From NCBI RefSeq assembly GCF_964355755.1, contig NC_092674.1, positions 16,929,001 to 16,993,000 of the forward strand: a stretch of 64,000 nucleotides of DNA, read 5' to 3'. The notes under the pieces were generated by a model. It was not told the DNA's origin and made no database searches. It saw only the letters and a list, made by a program, of their open reading frames with translations. This stretch comes from Antedon mediterranea (Eukaryota > Echinodermata > Crinoidea > Comatulida > Antedonidae). The first letter of the stretch is position 1, and every line of letters begins with the position of its first letter. This document shows, piece after piece, positions 54,385 to 64,000 of this stretch. The translations under genes and the position numbers were made by a program.

Positions 54385-54573
54385 TGTTACTTGTTTTAAT
54401 AACACAGGTAGTAGTCGTGACTTGATTAGTGTTTCATTTATTACATCTCGACCATCTTGGTTCTCCTACATCAAGTGATGCCATGAGCCATTGCTCCCTC
54501 AACTGTACACTAACTATAGAGGGCTCACTCTATACTTACAATATCATAGCCTTAACTATATGCTATCATTACA
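54385..54573 (-). repeat. Presumed 3' LTR of the Mag-type element
   Basis: TGTTACTTGTTTTAATAACA ... CTATCATTACA, TG/CA-bounded, directly after the polypurine tract. No second copy exists in the window, so the boundary at 54385 is inferred. Confidence 0.55.
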
Positions 54574-54722
54574 TCTCCCTTTTTTTAAATTAAAAAGTTA
54601 ATTACTGTTCATCTAAATCTAATAACTAACAAAACTCTAACAATATCTTTTTTTTTGTTCACAAAACAAAACTATTACATCTTTCTTCTCTTACATATAT
54701 ATCCTAACAATCTTTATTTACC
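54574..54722 (-). other. Mag-type element 3' UTR, distal part
   Basis: AT-rich. It contains the polypurine tract and no ORF. Confidence 0.55.
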
Positions 54723-55519
54723 CAAGGCCAACAGCCATTAAGTCGCGTGCTACAATGCATAGTGATACCGGACCGACAGACAGACCGACAGACAGACCGA
54801 CAGACCGACAGACAGACCGACCGACCGACATAGTGAACTATACTGACCAAAATTACTGAACATGTTTAAAAATGTTGAAATGTTTAAAAACATTTATATT
54901 TTTTTAATTTACACGTGCGTAGCCTGTCACTTTCGACGTGCTCGTATAACGTAATTTCGAGTTGAAAAGTAAGTCAAGAAAACAGAAACCGGGCAAAAAG
55001 AGTGCGCAATAACATTTAACGCGCAGTGCGCGCGCAAAAATATGCGCACTCATGGCAATTTTGTAAACGCTTAAAATTGCCTGAAATGTACTCTTATTTC
55101 ATCGAAAATAAATTTTGAAAATTTTAAGCGCGCGTACACATGCGTGACATGCGCTACGCACGTAATTGTATTGCCATATGATGATTTATGCCCTGAAATT
55201 TATGAGTACCAAATTTTATTTAATTGTGATTCATGGTTGTGAAGATATGATTACAAACGTGATTTCGTTAAATCGTGCGTAGACCGCGTAATTTTTTATT
55301 GCGCACCGTGAAAACATAACCACATTGATTCCTGGCCATAAGGAATATACTGTGAAAAATTGACCTAGCTAGATTAAACTGATATCAAGATAAGGTCAGA
55401 AAGCGATAAAACGCATAGTGATACCGGACCGACAGACAGACCGACAGACAGACAGACAGACAGACCGACCAACCGACCGACATAGTGAACTATAGAGTCG
55501 CTTCCACGCGACTAAAAAC
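54723..55519. mobile_element. 0.76-kb non-autonomous element with GACAGACC microsatellites, copy B
   Basis: Same ends and interior as copy A at 26461-27220. It differs by microsatellite length and by a ~40-bp segment (near 55345-55385, AATATACTGTGAAAAATTGACC) absent from copy A. Confidence 0.8.
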
Positions 55520-55638
55520 CTCAACAGGCAAAAGCTCTTTCCTAACATACATACAGTACATTACATATAATGCTGTTTATGTTGTGCTCAGAGGTAGACT
55601 ATTCTGGCACACAATTTAGGGGTTATTCTGCCCTTAGT
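55520..55638 (-). other. Mag-type element 3' UTR, proximal part
   Basis: Short non-coding stretch between integrase and copy B of the 0.76-kb element. Confidence 0.5.
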
Positions 55639-57501
55639 TCACAAATCTAGTTTTGTCAATTGTTTTCTGTTGCTTTTAGGGTAGCGACGTTTTTCTTGTG
55701 TGGTGTTTGGTTCTATTATATGTGATGTCTGTGAATCCTGCGAACTTGTTACTTTAATGATATCTCTGCGATTGCGTCTATAATATTTTCCATCGCTTTC
55801 AACTGTGTATGATCGTGGACTTTCTTGTTTCTCAACGATTGTTGCTGGTTTCCACTGACAATCTTTACGCACATAAATTCTATCTCCAACTTTAAGTGTC
55901 TTTAGCGGTTTTGTTCCTTTGTCGTAATAGTTCTTTTGTTTTGCTTTGTTTTGTTTTAATTGTCTCATGTTGTTTGTTACTTTTGGTTTCAGCAGTTTCG
56001 TAGACGTTGGTAAATGTGTTTTTGTTCTACGGCCCATTAGCATTTGTACTGGTGATGGTAATCCATCTCTAGGTGTATTGCGGTAACTTAATAGCGCTAA
56101 ATATGGATCTTGTTTATCTTCTTTCGCTTTTTTGAGTATCATTTTTGCGGTTTGAACTGCTTTTTCGGCTCTTCCATTTGCTTGCGGATAAAATGGGGAT
56201 GCTGTTGTATGTTTGAAATCATACGCTTTGCCAAAATTTTGGAATTCCATTGACGCAAATTGTGGTCCATTATCAGAAATTACTTCTTCTGGTATCCCAT
56301 GTCTAGCAAATTGTTGCTTGCAAAATTTTATAACTGAGCTAGATTTCGTGCTTTTTAACATGTTTATTTCGAAATATCCTGAATACTAGTCTACGATTAT
56401 TAGGTATTCCTCAGCTTCTAGTGTGAATAGGTCCATGCCCACTTTCTGCCATGGTCTTGATGGTATTTGATGGGCTACCATTGGTTCTTTCTGGTTTTTC
56501 ATTCGATGTTTTAGGCATATTTCACATTTTCCTACTGTGTCTGTCACTTGGGCATTTATTCCTGGCCAGAAGATTAAATCTCGTGCAAGTTTCTTTGTTT
56601 TTTCAATACCTTGGTGACTAGCATGCAATTTACTCAACATCAGTTTACGTTGTGTCGCTGTTATGATTAATCTGTTATTTTTGAATAGCATATCTCCTTC
56701 TACTAAGATTTCATCTCTATAATCCCAATATGGTTTAACGTCTGGTTCTAAGATAGCTTTGTTCTCTGGCCATCCATTTATTACTACGTCCTTTAATTTA
56801 CTTAAAGCTGTATCCTTTACTGTTTCTTTCTTTATTTCTACTAGTCTTTCTTTTGTCATTTGTAGGTTGTTAATCATGTAAAGCGGAATGCTAAACTGTT
56901 CTGTTTCTATATCTGGTAGATGATTTCTACTCAATGCATCTGCTATATACAACTCGTTGCCTCTCTTATAAACTAGTTCCAGCTTGTATTTCTGTAACTT
57001 TAATAACATTTTCTGTAATCTTGGTTGCGTTAGTGCTAGTGCTTTTTTCATTATCGATTCTAAGGGTTTATGGTCGCTTTCTACGATAAATTCTTTGCCA
57101 TACAAATATTGATGGAAACGCTCACATCCAAAAACTACAGCTGCTAATTCTTTCTCTATCTGTGCATATCTTGTTTGAGGCTCTGTAAACGCTTTTGATG
57201 CAAACGCTATCGGATGTTCATCTTGCAATAATACTGCGCCTACACCTGTGCTTGATGCGTCAACACTTACTGTCACCGGTCTCTCTACATCATAATATTG
57301 TAAAACTGGCGCCTCTGTTACTAAGCGCTGCAACTGTCCAAAACTAATATCATGTTCTGCTTGCCATTGCCACATAGTATTTTTCTCTAAGAGTTGTCTT
57401 AATGGTTTGGTTACATTACTTAAATTTGGTATAAATTTACCTAGATAATTTATCATTCCAAGAAACTGTTGTAACTCTTTCTTATTATTAGGTTTGTGCA
57501 T
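55639..57501 (-). pseudogene. Mag-type Pol: RNase H and integrase, one in-frame stop
   Basis: Segment 56386-57501 encodes LGMINYLGKFIPNLS, VSVDASSTGVGAVLLQ (RNase H), the VADALSR-equivalent IADALSRN and the HHCC integrase finger ending CEICLKHR, then MDLFTLE with the first catalytic Asp. A TAG at about 56385 replaces a Tyr expected after IIVD. The frame resumes at 56361 with SDNGPQFAS and QANGRAEKAVQ, supplying the other catalytic residues. A basic C-terminus follows. Confidence 0.85.
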
Positions 57502-57830
57502 TTCTTGTACTGCTTTAACTTTTCTCTCATCTGTTTTTAAACCTTCAGATGTTAATGTGTGACCAATGTATTTTACTTCATCTAATCCAAATTTTCATTT
57601 TTCTGGGTTTAATTTTAAATTTCTTTCTTTTGCTCGATTGAGAAATTTCTCAAGTCGTTCGTCATGTTGTTTCTTATCTATACCCCATACTAAAATATCA
57701 TCCATTATGACTTCTGTACCTTCCAAATCTTCAAACATTTGGGTCATTACTCTTTGAAAAATCTCAGGGGCTGACCTAATACCAAATGGTAATCTAGTGT
57801 ATATGTTTCGCTTAGAAACTAAGTTGTTTA
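57502..57830 (-). pseudogene. Mag-type reverse transcriptase C-terminal part, truncated
   Basis: YTRLPFGIRSAPEIFQRVM, then MDDILVWG with the catalytic DD (57595-57830). The stretch to 57502 (VKYIGHTLT-like) is separated by a stop. Sequence beyond about 57830 belongs to the adjoining BEL/Pao LTR, so the apparent start at 57888 is artificial. Confidence 0.75.
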
Positions 57831-58600
57831 TCTGAACAGAGAGGGCGCTATATTGCGTGGGTAATTCAGAATGTTCTGCTGAGTTCATCTACACGTCTAA
57901 TGTTTCTCTGATGTAATTACTGGGTTTTTCTATTTAAAACCATAACTGATGTTTGATAATTGTCATTATGATGATATGTAAGTATTTAAGAATCACATGA
58001 TTGTTCGTAATTAAGTAATTTTATTGCGTATACCGAATTATGAGCACATTTTAGGTTGATCACTCTAGCATGTGTTTATCATTAGCGACGCTCACATGGT
58101 CGGCCACTCGTATCGGCAGACTTGCTGTATGTATAGATTTGTCGCTGTAGTGGGGCAGTTTTTGCCTACATTGATCATAACTTAGATAAATAACTGAATT
58201 ATCGTATTAGATATAAGTCAAGTTTACCGTTACGTTGATGACTTTAATGTTTGTTTGTAAGAACTAATTTATTGCGCTTGAGATATTTCCTTTGTTTGGA
58301 GGTAGAACACCGTGGTTTGGTGTCGCATTGATATTTGGCAGGACTATTATGTAATAATGCTTGTTATCTGCTTAGTGTATTTACGAAGCTGTTTTTTAGG
58401 TTACATTGTTTAAACTTACTGTATTTTAATTTTCATGAGATTGTCATTACTGTTTTCATTACTGTTTTACTGATACTGTTATTTCTGATTTGATTCTTTA
58501 GAATTGAATAAAAGTTCATCTAGTATCTTACACTGGAGTTTATCTCAATACTGTCTCTCCGCGCCTGCGCCGATCCATAGCCTCGCCACAATTCAATTAA
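57831..58600 (+). repeat. Presumed 5' LTR of a BEL/Pao element
   Basis: It lies between the broken Mag-type RT and BEL gag. It starts near TGAACAGAGAGGGCGC. AATAAAAG is present at 58507, and it ends near CTCTCCGCGC..GCCACA. No second LTR is in the window, so both limits are approximate. Otherwise non-coding. Confidence 0.5.
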
Positions 58601-58629
58601 CTTTTTTGGAACAGCAACCAACTAGGATT

Positions 58630-59705
58630 ATGGAGGCACAGGATTTGGCATCACTGAGACGAAGCAGAGGTCTTCGCAAGGGCAAGTTGACGATGGCCTT
58701 AAACGAGTTGAAGGCCGAGTTAAAAGAAGAAGACGTTGTACCAGATCAGATACGCCAGCTACTGGAGAAGTTCAAGACTCGTCTAGATGATGTGGAAGCT
58801 GCACATGATAATCTGGTCGACGCTATTAAGGAACAAGAGGAAATCGAGCAAGAAGAAGAGTGGCTAGGACTTGTTGTGAGAGAGTTTAACCAGGTTACAA
58901 GGGTATCAAGAAAGGTGTTAGCTACAGTCGGTAAGACCCCGATCATTAACGTAAACCCTGCAAATATTGAAGTTATAGACGGGTCAACAGATAAGTCGAA
59001 TGAAAATTCAACTGATAATGCATCTAATGAATCAGTAGTTAACATAGACACCCAAAGTGGTAATGATGTAAAGGTAGATGCTATGAAAGTTAATTTAGGA
59101 TCAATTACGACTCATGAGAATAGCCTAATAAGTATGGTGCAAGCCATGGCTCTACCCAAAGCCCACGTAAGAAAGTTTGAGGGTGATGCGCTGTACTACT
59201 ACACATTTATCGCATCCTTTAATAACAGTGTTAGTTGCATAACTGACCCAAGTATAAAATTAAATGTTCTAAGGTCTTTATGTTGTGGCCGAGCACTTGA
59301 CGCCACTGAATTCTGTGTTCTTAAACCGCCTGCTGAGGGCCTTGAATCTGCTTTGGCCACACTGAAGAAACGGTTCGGCAACAGCGCAACCATAGTACAG
59401 GCTTGGATACAAAAAATAGTAGCTAGGCCTAAGGTTGAGCCTACAAAAATCGAAGGTTATGCTGACGACCTAACCAATTGTTTCCAAGCGCTGGAGGCCC
59501 TACGATACCTACAAGAGCTAAACAACCAGGGAAGCCTAAAAACAATAATAGAGAAACTGCCTAAATTTCTGCAGCAGAGATGGACTCGCGAGGTCTTCAA
59601 GATGCGAGAGAGGGATAGGATACCATGTTTAAAGGATGTTGTTACATTTGTAAGGTCATCTGCAAGCGAAATGAGCGACCCAGTGTTCGGAACTGCCCTA
59701 GAGAG
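58630..59705 (+). CDS. BEL/Pao Gag (DUF1759-type), 3'-truncated
   Basis: ATG at 58630 (MEAQDLASLRRSRG) fits better than the open frame's earlier start, which lies in the LTR. Residues 1-100 form a charged coiled coil, then an acidic/Asn-rich linker. From about residue 175, LPKAHVRKFEGD, YYTFIASFNNSV, ALRYLQELNNQGSLK and IIEKLPKFLQQRW are the BEL/Pao gag signature. The frame is cut at 59705 by the poly-T of an inserted LINE. Protease and pol are not in the window. Confidence 0.85.
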
Positions 59706-59715
59706 TTTTTTTTTT

Positions 59716-60076
59716 CTCTTTTGTGTCGCAAACACCACTTTTATTCACATTCATATTATCTCATATTACATAAAATCGTATTATTTAACTTGTAAATGTC
59801 GTTACAGTTCATAAGTAACATTTTTACATATATGAATTCTGTATTACTCCTTTTTTCATTAATTTTCTTATATTTTGTTATATACTTGACAGGATCATCA
59901 TTATCATCTATCCCGTTTTAAAATAGTTCACACATTTTCATTTGTTTGTTTTCATTTTACAACCCGGATTATACAAATATATTTATATACATGATAAAAA
60001 AAACAATAATAGCTCAGTACCACCAGTAACCCGTATCACTGTAATTCCTTTTCGGTTAATCGTATCAAATTAGAAT
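59716..60076 (-). other. L1/Tx1-like LINE 3' UTR
   Basis: AT-rich non-coding end of the LINE. No ORF or motif. Confidence 0.6.
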
Positions 60077-62866
60077 TTATATTATCATAATCTTATTTCT
60101 TAAAGCTACCCATTTTTCTATACTTGTTTCTTTATTGTTATATGTTTCACATTCAATGTTATATAACATATTGCTTTTAAATGAATTCCATAAAGATTTA
60201 CTCACTGGCTTATTTAGTGCAGATAACATTTTTATTCTATAAATAGTAAATGCTGCAAAAGTGTAAATATAATCTATTAGCTTATCTCCCGTTCCTAGTA
60301 TTAATTGTTTAAATGATATATTATTGTGATTTAAACTTACAAAGATACTAAGCATTTTCCTCCAATATTTCTGAATAAATCTACAACTAAAAAACAAATG
60401 ATTTTCATTTTCAATTTCTCCACATTTGTCACACGTTTGTGTTTCCTTAACTTTCCACTGATACAGCCGTTTGTTGGTAGGCAGTATTCTATGTAACATC
60501 TTATAATTGAATTGTGCTAGTTTCGTATCTTTCATTTTACATACTTTCCGTAACCAAGAAGTTTTCCAATCAATGTTGTTATCATTGAAGTACTCTTCCC
60601 ATTTTAGTTGTGACATTGGAATAATGAAATATTCTTTCACAAACCATGAGTATATTAGTTTGGTAGTATTAATCTCATACTTAGTCCCAACTACTTCATC
60701 ATTATCATCACAATTGAAAATATCTACCTCCTTAATAATACGTTTCCATTGAATTGGTATTGCCTTAATAATGCACAAATACTCATTTAACCAGTTTGTT
60801 TTACATTGTAGTTTCACCAGTATTTCGTTCGATGTTAAAAAAGTGTTCTTATTAACAATGTCTTTAATACTGATAATGCCACTGTCAATCCAATGCTTGT
60901 AGAAAAGCGTTTTTTTTTTAGTTTAACGTAGTGGTTTCCCCACAGTTGCTCATTCATTATATCGTTATAAGTTTCAGGTTTTTTTTTAGAGATTCTGTTA
61001 TAATTTATGTAGGCTTTTATCATATTTTTGTAAAAAAGTGGAATTTTATCAGAATTAACATCAATAATGTTATAACATGACATATTAAGTAAAACATTAA
61101 CATCACATATTTTTTTAATATAATACATTGGAATATTTTTCCATTTAGCACCATCATCATTCATAATTCTTTTTAACCAGCCACACATGAGTGCGTTAAC
61201 ATGAAGAGTAAAATCAGGCATTTTAATGCCTCCCATCTCAACATCACCAATTAGAGTTTTTCTTTTTATCTTTTCCCTTTTATTGTTCCAAATAAAATTA
61301 TATATTAGATTTGTAACTTGTGTATATACATATTTTGGAACATCAGTGATATTTGCAGCATATGTTAATTTAGATAGTGCAAGACTTTTCAGGATTATTA
61401 TTCTACCAAAAATTGAGAGATTTCTAGCATTCCATTGTTTTAAAGTCTTTTCTAGCTCTATTAATTTAACATCCCAGTTTTTTCTGGTACATTCTTCTGT
61501 ATTATACCCTACATATATGCCTAAAATTTTGATCGGGTGTTTTACCCAATTTAATTCTAAAGGTCTATCTATTCTGTTCTTCCATTTACCAATCCAAAAA
61601 GCATTGGTTTTTTTTTTATTTAGTGTCATTCCAGATACTTCACAAAAACGTTCAATTACACTGACTGCTGACTTAATACTTTTGTCATTACCAACCTACA
61701 AAACAGTATCATCGGCTAATTGGCTTATTCTAGCTTCTATGTTATTTTCATTATTTGGAAGTTTAATACCCTTATAGTCATCTTTGTTTCTTATTCTAGA
61801 TGCCATTACTTCAACCACTAAAATGAATAACAGAGCAGATAGAGGACAACCTTGTCTAATAGTTCTTTCCATTTTAAAATTGTTTGAAACCCAACCATTG
61901 TTAACTGTGACACATTCAACGTTATTGTATAATACTTTTACCCAGTTACAAAAGAACATTCCAAAGTTAAACTTTTCTAGAACATTGAACATAAAATCTC
62001 TACTAATAGAGTCAAAAGCCTTCTTAAAATCTACGGTAATTATTGCCCCTTCGATATCATTACACTCTGTATAATAAAGCAGGTCTTCTATTAACCGAAT
62101 GTTTTCACCAGCGAAACGGCCTTTTATATAACCTTTTTGGTCTGAACTTACTATTGATTTAATAACCATTTTAAGTCTGTTACTTAATACATGTGCAAGA
62201 ATTTTGTAATCGGTGTTTAAGAGGGTAATGGGACGCCAATTATTCAAATTTTCTCTTTCTCCATCCTTGAACAAAAGGGTGATTACACCTCGTTTTTGCG
62301 AAAAGGATAATTCTTGAGAATTATAACTTTCATTTAACGCATCGCAAATTAAATGTTTAATATTATTCCAAAAGAACACATAAAATTCAACACTTAGACC
62401 ATCCGATCCAGGTGTTTTATTTTTTTCCACCATTGAAATGGCCTTTTTACATTCATCAATAGTGACGTAACCTTAACAATTTTCTTTTTCTATTTCTGAA
62501 AGCTTGTTTATAATAGAATTACAAAGGTATTTATTAATTTTTCCAGGGTTTATAACATTTTTTGCGTATAAACCTTCGAAATGTTGTATTTGTTCCTTTA
62601 AAATATCAATTGGGCTCGTTGCTAAGCTCCCATCTTTAGTAATTAAACTTTTTATGTGTTTCTTTTTACTTTTGGATCTTTCTAACCCAAGAAAGTATTT
62701 TGTATTCCGCTCGCCTTCCTCTATCCATTTTACTCTGGACCTAATTTGCGCGCCTTTTGCTTCTACATTATAAATGTTTTCAAGCTCTATTTTTTTGTTT
62801 TCAATTTTATTTTCAATGGTTATATCACAATTTTGAGTATTCATAATTGTTTCATTTAAGTTTTTT
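60077..62866 (-). pseudogene. L1/Tx1-like ORF2: reverse transcriptase to C-terminal finger, four pieces
   Basis: Pieces: 62473-62866 (EEGERNTKYFLGLE, linker before RT); 61696-62433 (KTPGSDGLSVEFY, NNWRPITLLNTDYKI, IITVDFKKAFDS, IRQGCPLSALLF, then LADDTVL, the catalytic [FL]ADD); 60835-61629 (thumb, LNKKKTNAFWIGKW); 60077-60817 (C-terminal finger CDKCGEIENENHLFFSC). Frameshifts or stops at about 62440-62470, 61630-61690 and 60818-60834 separate them. The motifs match L1/Tx1-type ORF2, and the fragments line up without gaps, so decay is modest. Confidence 0.85.
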
Positions 62867-62867
62867 A

Positions 62868-64000
62868 TCCGCACTTTGGCGGATAACCTCTTGTTATTGT
62901 CAGGATCTTTTTTTTTTTTCTTTTTAGTTATCCGCAACGAAGTTGCAGGATAACTCCTTGTGATTGTACGAAATCAACATCTTTTTTTTCTTTATCTTCT
63001 TTCTTTCTGTAATTTTTTGTGTCACGCATATCTGTAAAACTTGCAAACATAACATTTCGTAACTTTCTCAACATATCGCCATTCATATGAAGTTGTGCAG
63101 CGAACCTTTTCAGGATGTTTACAATTGCGCAACGTGACTTACGCGCGATTTTATGAATTTCGGGTATTTAACATAGGTCAAAAACCAAACAACATCTTAA
63201 CTTGAAATTTTGCAAAAGTTAAATTTATATCATGCGCAAACTTTCTGTTGGAAAAAAATTGCGTGTTTTACACAAAGTTACGCGCGCACGCGCATTTAAA
63301 ACTTTAAAATGCGCAAAATTTATTTCTAATCAACTTTCTACGCGTTTCATGTCATTTTAAGCATGTCAAAAATTCCAACGCACGTGCACAATTTTACGCG
63401 CGCGGTGCGCATGTAGAGGTAACAACATATTTTTTTTGCATGATTTATGTTTTTCTAGCCTTTTCTAGTAATTTTACCAACTTTTAAACAATTTAGACTT
63501 AAAGTAACGTCATACGAGCACGTCGAATTGGCCAATTTGTGCGCGTTTTTTTATGAAAAAGTTCAAAAATTCGTCAAAATTATGCCTTTTTTTAAACAGT
63601 TGTAATTTCTAAACTGCACGGTCAACTTTTTGTGGATGACATTTTCTGGAAGTTAATGAGTTTTAGATATCGGATCATGTATTAATATGGCTAACCGGAC
63701 ATTGTGAAGTCATCGTATGGCCACGCTAATATAAAATTTAGGATTTTTGTATATTTCGTCATAGCTCATCACATTTAATAGAGCGCATCTCCACTTATCC
63801 GTTTTCCATTTTCACCCCGATTTTGATATTGTCTAGGTCAAGCAACTGTCTTTCGCATGAGTTAAAAATATTTTATTTTTTTTGACGTCATCATGCCTAA
63901 AAATTGAAATTACGTGTGGCATTAATTTCATCTTTACAGTAAATTTTGAACTGTTATTGCTCGTAAGAATAAAATGTGATAATCACAATTAAAACTTTTT
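62868..64000 (+). repeat. Dispersed non-coding repeat family, longest copy
   Basis: It begins TTATCCGCAACGAAGTTGC then GGATAACTCCTTGTGATTGT at 62929. A 60-bp partial duplicate of that start (TTATCCGC..GGCGGATAACC..TTGTTATTGT) precedes it at 62868-62928. Parts recur at 11375-11610 (direct), 19270-19460 (direct) and 20080-20230 (inverted). Rich in GCGCGC and ACGTG words. No protein coding was seen. It runs to the window edge. Confidence 0.7.

Larger units (their letters stand above)
54385..57830 (-). mobile_element. Mag/SURL-type Ty3/gypsy retrotransposon, 5'-truncated
   Basis: A 3' LTR (54385-54573), a polypurine tract (AAAAAAAGGGAGA on the minus strand), integrase, RNase H and the C-terminal part of reverse transcriptase. 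The upstream gag, protease and RT N-terminus are missing where a BEL/Pao LTR begins at about 57825-57835. The 0.76-kb element is inserted in its 3' UTR. Confidence 0.75.
59706..62866 (-). mobile_element. L1/Tx1-like LINE, 5'-truncated
   Basis: On the minus strand it ends in a poly(A) (poly-T at 59706-59715), with AATAAA near 59739-59744. ORF2 pieces fill 60077-62866. Endonuclease is missing through 5' truncation. A dispersed repeat abuts its 5' edge. The BEL gag is not resumed on the far side, so the junction is not a simple insertion. Confidence 0.8.

Noticed and set aside
57835-57888. N-terminal extension of the Mag-type reverse transcriptase frame
   Set aside because: The residues before YTRLPFG do not fit the reverse transcriptase pattern and coincide with the start of the BEL/Pao LTR.

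Overview
The window is eukaryotic. It has spliced exons, AT-rich introns, nested retroelements and no bacterial-style gene packing. It suggests a marine invertebrate deuterostome such as an echinoderm or hemichordate. The reasons are an axonemal dynein gene, a Gmr1-like LTR retrotransposon with integrase upstream of reverse transcriptase (a type known mainly from deuterostomes), a Mag/SURL-like element, and many AGGCCTA palindromes. That placement is an inference. Left third (1-19 kb): the 5' part of a minus-strand axonemal dynein heavy chain gene, best matched to DNAH2. Eleven coding exons can be placed, from the start codon at 18206 to a partial exon running off the left edge. Together they encode 609 residues with consistent splice phases, and one intron has a GC-AG border. 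The introns hold MITEs, tRNA-like SINE pieces, a LINE tail and one end of a foldback-type element. A small coiled-coil gene or pseudogene may be transcribed divergently at 19.0-20.9 kb. Middle (21-37 kb): a 3.4-kb foldback-like element (21640-25050) has arms built from ~97-bp tandem units, with a LINE scrap inserted in one arm only. A decayed APE-type LINE runs from about 25.5 to 37 kb. It is split by a 0.76-kb non-autonomous element and by the most striking object here, a 7,366-bp inverted-repeat element (28012-35377). That element has a 6-bp target duplication (ACGATG) and AG...CT ends. Its two nearly identical 2.69-kb arms each carry an acidic 242-residue protein gene with two tandem SUMO-interaction-like motifs, plus the N-terminus of a Polinton-type integrase. 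Its unique centre holds a split, Bcl-2-like, tail-anchored reading frame. I read it as a Polinton/Maverick (or adintovirus-like) derivative rebuilt as a giant palindrome. Right half (37-64 kb) is a retrotransposon pile-up, all minus strand except one. In order: a Gmr1-like element (36971-42356); a Ty3/gypsy-type element with near-identical 606-bp LTRs inserted 2 bp outside it (42359-50885); a Penelope-like element with GIY-YIG endonuclease and a hammerhead-like core (about 51.1-54.4 kb) that itself carries an (AAT)-tailed insertion; a Mag-type element (54385 to about 57.83 kb) interrupted by a second copy of the 0.76-kb element; a plus-strand BEL/Pao LTR and gag (about 57.83-59.7 kb); and a 5'-truncated L1/Tx1-like LINE (59.7-62.87 kb). 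The last kilobase is a dispersed non-coding repeat also seen at 11.4 and 19-20 kb. The only likely host gene is the dynein, possibly with its divergent neighbour.
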